Positions 7,469 to 11,972 of a stretch of 11,972 nucleotides of DNA are shown piece by piece (the first letter of the stretch is position 1; every line of letters begins with the position of its first letter). A program made the position numbers and the translations under genes. The stretch lies in the NCBI GenBank assembly GCA_039029935.1, contig JBCCFC010000280.1, forward strand, positions 1-11,972, written 5' to 3'. This DNA comes from G039029935 sp039029935. GTDB taxonomy: Bacteria; Chloroflexota; Anaerolineae; Caldilineales; Caldilineaceae. The notes under the pieces are model-generated. The model was not told where the DNA came from, did not search any database, and saw only the letters and a list, made by a program, of their open reading frames with translations.

Positions 7469-10400
7469 ATCGAACAGCCTCCTGCGCAGGTTCAAACTCA
7501 AAAAGACATGGCAGGGTGAGCGCATCTTTGTCCAATGGTGCGATGAGAGTAAGTGCCTCTTCAAACTTTGGCATAGCGTTCAAAATGTCACCTGCACGTG
7601 ACAACGCACGACCCTCCTTCACCAACATATAGGCCCGAGCCTCGGCCATTAGCGGCTTTAAGCGAGTCTGATCAGGCAACATCATATCTTTGCCGATCCC
7701 AAATCGTTGCCGCTCTTGGCTCGTCAAAATAGGCGCAGGCCGCGAAATTTGTGCAATACATCTCAACAACATCGATTGCGGTGTTTCCCATATCCGTACA
7801 GTGTTGTCATTACTCCCAGAGACAATCTGTGTTCCATCTGGACTGTATGACACAGCGTTGACCCAACGTAAATGCCCATCGAACTGCGCCACCTGTCCGC
7901 CACTGGTAACATCCCAGATGCGCACGGTGTTGTCAGCACTGCCAGAGACGATATGCCTTCCATCTGGGCTGTAGAACACTGATTTTACAGAATGTGAGTG
8001 TCCATCGAACTGCGTCACTTGCTCGCCACTGGCAATGTCCCAGATACGCACGGTGTTGTCTTGACTGCCAGAGACGATATGTCTTTCATCTGGGCTGTAC
8101 GCCACTGAGTGGACTGAACCAGAATGCCCATCAAATTGCGCGACTTGCGTTCCATTGGCAACATTCCATATCCGTACAGTCTTGTCAACACTTCCAGATA
8201 CAATGTGTGTTCCCTTGGGGCTGTATGACACAGAGTTGACCTTACTCAAATGCCCATCGAACCGTGCCACTTGTGTCCCATCGGCAATGTCCCAGATGCA
8301 TATGGTCATATCATCACTCGCTGAGGCAACATATCTTCCATCTGAGCTGTAGGATACCGACCAGACCGAATCGAAATGCCCATCAAATTGCATGATTTGT
8401 ATCCCACTAGCAATGTCCCTTATACATACAGTCATATCAGCACCCCCAGACACAATATATCTCCCATTGGGGCTATATGACACGGACATTACACCATTTG
8501 AATGTCCATCGAATTGTGCCACTTGTTCACCAGAGGTAGCCTCCCATATCCGCACGATAGTGTCCAATCCTCCGGAAACGATATACCTGCCATCTGGGCT
8601 ATATGAGACCGACCTGACCGCTCTCCCACCGAATAGTGCCAATTGTTCCTCGCTGGCAACGTCCCATATGCGTATGGTCATGTCATCACTCGCAGATATG
8701 ATGTGGGTTCCATCTGGGCTGTACGACACAGCGTTGACCTTACTCAAATGCCCATTAAATTGCGTCACTAATTTCCCACTAGCAACGTCCCAGATGCGCA
8801 CGGCGTTGTCCTCACTCCCAGAGACGATATAGGTTCCATTGGGGCTGTAGGATACTGACCTTACTCGATCTGAATGCCCATCGAATCTTGTCAACTCTGT
8901 GCCGTTGGCAATGTCCCAAATCCGCACAGTTTTATCCCAGCTCCCAGAGACGATATATCTTCCATCGGGACTGTACGACACTGTCCACACTAAACTTGAA
9001 TGCCCATCGAATTGCGCCACTTGCATCTTGGAGGCAACATCCCAGATGCGCACGGTTTTGTCAGCCCCTCCAGAGACAATGTGCGTTCCCTCTGGACTAT
9101 ATGACACTACATCGACCCAACCCTCATGTCCATCAAATTGTGCCACTTGCACCCCACGAACAACGTTCCATATTCGTATGGTAGCGTCATCACTCCCTGA
9201 GACAATATGTGTACCATCTGGACTATACAACACAGAGTTTACCTTATTTGAATGCCCATCGAGTCGTGCCAACTCTGCGCCGCTGGCAATATCCCAGATG
9301 CGCACGGTTTTATCCCAACTTCCAGAGACAATATGCCTTCCATCTGGGCTGTATGATACGGAATGTACCCAATCTGAATGCCCATCGAATTGCGCCAACT
9401 GCTCGCCACTGGCAACGTCCCAGACGCACACGGTGCTGTCAACATGTCCGGAGACGATATGCGTTCCACATGGGCTGTATGATACTGACCATACCCCCTC
9501 ATGAGGTGCAAGTCCCTCGAGCTTGCCTACATCGACTTGTGGTGCTTGCCCGCTGTTTGCAACACCTCCGATGCGAACGGTTCCCTCATCACGTCCAGAA
9601 GAGATATAGGTTCTATTTGGACTGTTCGACACTGAGACTGCCTCCCTTGGACTCTCACCTAAGGGGTATGCCTGCGTGCTAGAAACATCCCCATCCCAGA
9701 TACGTACTGTTCCATCATCGCTTCCAGATATGATATGCCTTCCATCTGGGCTATACGACACAGCGGTTACCGGATATGATTTACCATCAAATTGTGCCAC
9801 TGGCTTCCAACTAGCAACCGCCCAGATGCACACTGTATTGTCAGGCCCCCCAGAGACGATATGTGTTCCGTCTGGACTATACAACACTGTGTTCACCAAA
9901 CTTGAATATCCATCGAATTGCATTACTTGCTCTCCGCTGGCAACATGCCACATACACACGGTGTGGTCACGACTCCCAGAGACGATATGCGTTCCATCTG
10001 GACTATATGATACTGCGCTTATCATACCTGAATGCCCCTCGAATTGCATCACTTGCGTCCCACTGGTAACCTCCCAGATCCGCACAGTGTTGTCCCAACC
10101 TCCAGAGACGATATGCGTTCCATCTGGGCTGTATGATACTGCGTAGACCTGAGATAAATGTCCACCAAATCGTGTCACTTGCTCCTTACTTTCTACCGAC
10201 CATATCCGCACGGTTCTGTCCGAACTGCCAGAGGCGATATGCCTTCCATCTGGGCTGTATGATACTGAGTTGACCGAATCTAAATGCCCAGCGAATTGCG
10301 TCACTTCCATCTCATTCGCCATCGCCCATATCCGTACAGTGTGGTCAATACCGCCGGACGCGATATACATTCCATTTGGGCTATGAGCGATAGAGCGCAC

Positions 10401-11917
10401 CTCACCTGCGTGACCGAACAGAAGCGAAATCTGGGCTAAATCATCAGCGCGCCAGATACGGATGGTGCCATCCTCGCCTGCTGAGGCGACGGTTTGTCCG
10501 TCTGGATGATAGGAAACGCTTCTCACGCTTCCTGTATGGTGCAGATGGGTCGGAGATTGTTGGCTTGGTTGATGCTCTAGGGCAATGCGCAGTGCGCGAC
10601 TGGTATGGAGATTCAGGTCTATCATCGCCGCATCACGGGCAAGGATGAACGGTAGGTCACTTTGGTCATTCTCCACTTGAAGCAACAATTGGCTTTGGCT
10701 TGCCAGATTTTGTGCTTCGAGCATAAGTCGTTGTTGTCTGCGCGCCTGCTCTCGCTGAATCTGGGCAATCCGGCTGGCTTCCAGCAATCGTTGCTCCAAC
10801 GCAGTGAGATGGTGTGTCCCATTTAATCCAGCCTCGACAAGGTTTAAATCGGTCTCATCGAGTGGATTGCCTTCAATCGGTTGGCCTTGCGCATCTATCC
10901 ACGTAACGATCCTGCTATCTAAGATACGTCGGGCGCGCTGGCCGGGTTTGTCAGATATCTCATATTGGTGACGGACCAGCGCAGCCAAGGCATCATGCGC
11001 CAGACGGGATGATTTGGGTTGGTCCGCTTGCTGACTGACGGGGTTGAAGAGTAGGTATAGTTCTTCACATGTTTGCACCAAGGGTGGAATATCTGTTTCA
11101 AGATGACGATACATATCGAGGAGTTCATCCTCCGTGTGAGAATCCACTGTGCCTTGGCGTGTGGTATGCGTAGCCAACACATCCAAGGCCAAGCCTGAAT
11201 CGACAATCTCGGCACGCCATGCATGGAGTTTTTCTAGCTGCTGTTGGAGAAAATCTCGTAGGAGCAACCCTTTGCGCTTGAGCGATTGATAGAGCGCAAT
11301 ATCAAAGTGAGGATGGTCAAGATTGACTCCCTCAGCCTCTGTCCACATCTTAGTCAGCAAAATTTGGAGCGTTGGGGCAATCGGGGAACCGGGATCATCA
11401 AGCATATCATCGGCAATGATGTCTGCCAGTCCAGACTCAACGGTCAGACGATAGTGCGTTTGTAAACGGACTGACCGCACGACGCCCGTCACTGCTTCGA
11501 TGATGCCTGCGCGCGTCAAGCGCGAGAGAAAGAGTTTGGCTCGTGGGATTCGCTGTACTCTCATGGCGTCCTCGATATCGGCCAACCATTCTTTGCGAAA
11601 GCCGAGAATGAACTTGCCTTGCGGACGGTGGGTGCGATGGGCAAAGAGCGCGTTCAGCACATCCAGAAAATCGGCCAGTTCATGGGGCTGTTCTCGGTTG
11701 GGGCGTGTAAAAACCTCCTCCACTTGGTCGAGAATAATGATCAGTGGTTTGAGGCTGTCTGGTTTGAGGCTGTTTGGTTTGAACCCAGCACTGTCTGGCA
11801 TCTGCTCTCGCTCGTGCCACCGCTTGGTTATCGTATCTGTATCCAAGGTCGTTGGGATAGGCTCATCATCCCACAACGCCTGCACTAGTGTACCCGTCAA
11901 CCCTAACCCGTGGTCCC
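7452..11917 (-). CDS. nSTAND NTPase - WD40 giant protein (paralogue B), 5' end missing
   Basis: Partial at its N-terminus: 1487 residues are supported, beginning at the equivalent of residue 347 of paralogue A. The open frame runs to 11963 with an ATG, but those extra codons come from the fold-back at the window edge, not from the gene. The supported part begins DHGLGLTGTLVQ, then carries Walker B LIIILDQVEE, the same ATPase helical region with GFRKEWLADIE, the winged-helix-like LAHDALA, the same coiled coil (QREQARRQQRLMLEAQN), 22 WD40 units and the same C-terminal tail. Outside the WD40 array it matches A at about four of five residues by eye, so the two are tandem duplicates. Walker A, and a CHAT domain if it had one, would lie beyond the window. 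It is probably the first gene of an operon with A. Its last codons were changed by a 10-bp duplication, which ends the protein four residues earlier than the unduplicated reading would. Confidence 0.9.
7752..10541 (-). repeat. WD40 array of paralogue B: 22 units of about 42 codons
   Basis: The unit consensus is the same as in A. Units 1-7 lie at nt 9657-10541, decayed unit 8 at 9510-9656, units 9-15 at 8628-9509 and units 16-22 at 7752-8627. Unit 7 has 43 codons, unit 8 has 49 and unit 16 has 40; the rest have 42. The layout of seven, one decayed, seven, and seven beginning with a two-residue-short unit is the same as in A, so it predates the duplication or is under constraint. Confidence 0.9.
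9510..9656 (-). repeat. Degenerate WD40 unit 8 of paralogue B
   Basis: This unit still resembles WD40 (AVSVSNSPNRTYISSG, then GTVRIGG), but it has lost the GH dipeptide and its Trp is replaced by Gly. It carries about seven extra codons before unit 9. The frame is open throughout, so this is not a frameshift. It occupies the same place as the more strongly decayed unit 8 of A. Confidence 0.75.
11745..11783. repeat. 15-bp tandem repeat just before Walker B of paralogue B
   Basis: TGGTTTGAGGCTGTC (11745-11759) is followed by a copy differing in the last base (11760-11774) and a partial third copy (11775-11783). On the coding strand it gives the repeated peptide PNSLKPDSLKP ahead of LIIILDQ. 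Paralogue A has only QPLVIILDQ here. It keeps the frame and probably lengthens a surface loop through replication slippage. Confidence 0.8.
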
Positions 11918-11972
11918 ATCCACTATGTGCGACGGGACCACGGGTTAGGGTTGACGGGTACACTAGTGCAGG
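11879..11972. repeat. Perfect 39-bp inverted repeat at window end; probable fold-back artefact
   Basis: The left arm 11879-11917 is the exact reverse complement of the right arm 11934-11972, with a 16-base centre at 11918-11933. Read on the plus strand, centre plus right arm encode IHYVRRDHGLGLTGTLVQ, which matches IHYVRREQNLGLTGTLAQ of paralogue A. So the centre is the true upstream coding sequence of paralogue B, joined in the wrong orientation. This is what a chimeric read or an assembly fold-back at a contig end would give. A real inverted duplication cannot be excluded. Confidence 0.85.

Noticed and set aside
9510..9656. Frameshift pair explaining degenerate unit 8 of B
   Set aside because: WD40-like residues are still visible in the same frame throughout, so substitution and short insertion explain it better.
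7752..10541. Plus-strand open frames across the B WD40 array
   Set aside because: They have the same cause: antisense shadows of a repeat in frame on the minus strand.
11918..11963. ATG at 11961-11963 as the true start of gene B
   Set aside because: These codons derive from the inverted arm at the window end. The paralogue alignment shows that the gene continues upstream in the opposite reading.

Overview
The window looks like part of a bacterial chromosome, or the end of a contig, of roughly balanced base composition. It probably comes from a large-genome, multicellular-type lineage. The combination of a CHAT-nSTAND-WD40 giant protein, a PhyH-family oxygenase and strong AAGGAG ribosome binding sites would fit Chloroflexota or a similar phylum, but no marker gene settles this. 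All four real genes lie on the minus strand, so transcription runs from high to low coordinates. No tRNA, rRNA, transposase or cas gene was seen.

Layout in transcription order. (1) 11917 to 7452: a 5'-truncated giant gene (B) encoding the second part of an nSTAND-type NTPase domain, a coiled-coil linker, 22 WD40 units and a conserved C-terminal tail. (2) 7400 to 1959: its tandem paralogue (A), complete, with an N-terminal CHAT caspase-like protease domain, a full nSTAND NTPase with Walker A and B, the same linker, 22 WD40 units and the same tail. (3) 1919 to 1092: an enoyl-CoA hydratase/isomerase (crotonase) 39 nt downstream of A. (4) 960 to 136: a PhyH-family iron/2-oxoglutarate oxygenase-like protein whose expected HxD metal motif reads HSG. 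(5) 1 to 114: two 46-bp direct copies, each made of two small hairpins. (6) 11879 to 11972: a perfect 39-bp inverted repeat at the window edge, most easily read as a fold-back artefact.

The notable system is the A/B pair. In both proteins the WD40 array resolves into seven regular units, one decayed unit, seven regular units, and seven more of which the first is two residues short. This suggests three seven-bladed propellers. A few positions per unit are hypervariable on a nearly invariant scaffold, and some units look like mosaics of others. NTPase, linker and tail are highly similar between A and B, while the variable propeller residues are not. This is the pattern of a diversifying recognition surface attached to a conserved signalling ATPase and, in A, a protease effector: a STAND-type conflict or self/non-self recognition system. 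That function is inference. The two metabolic genes downstream may share the transcript but show no obvious mechanistic link.
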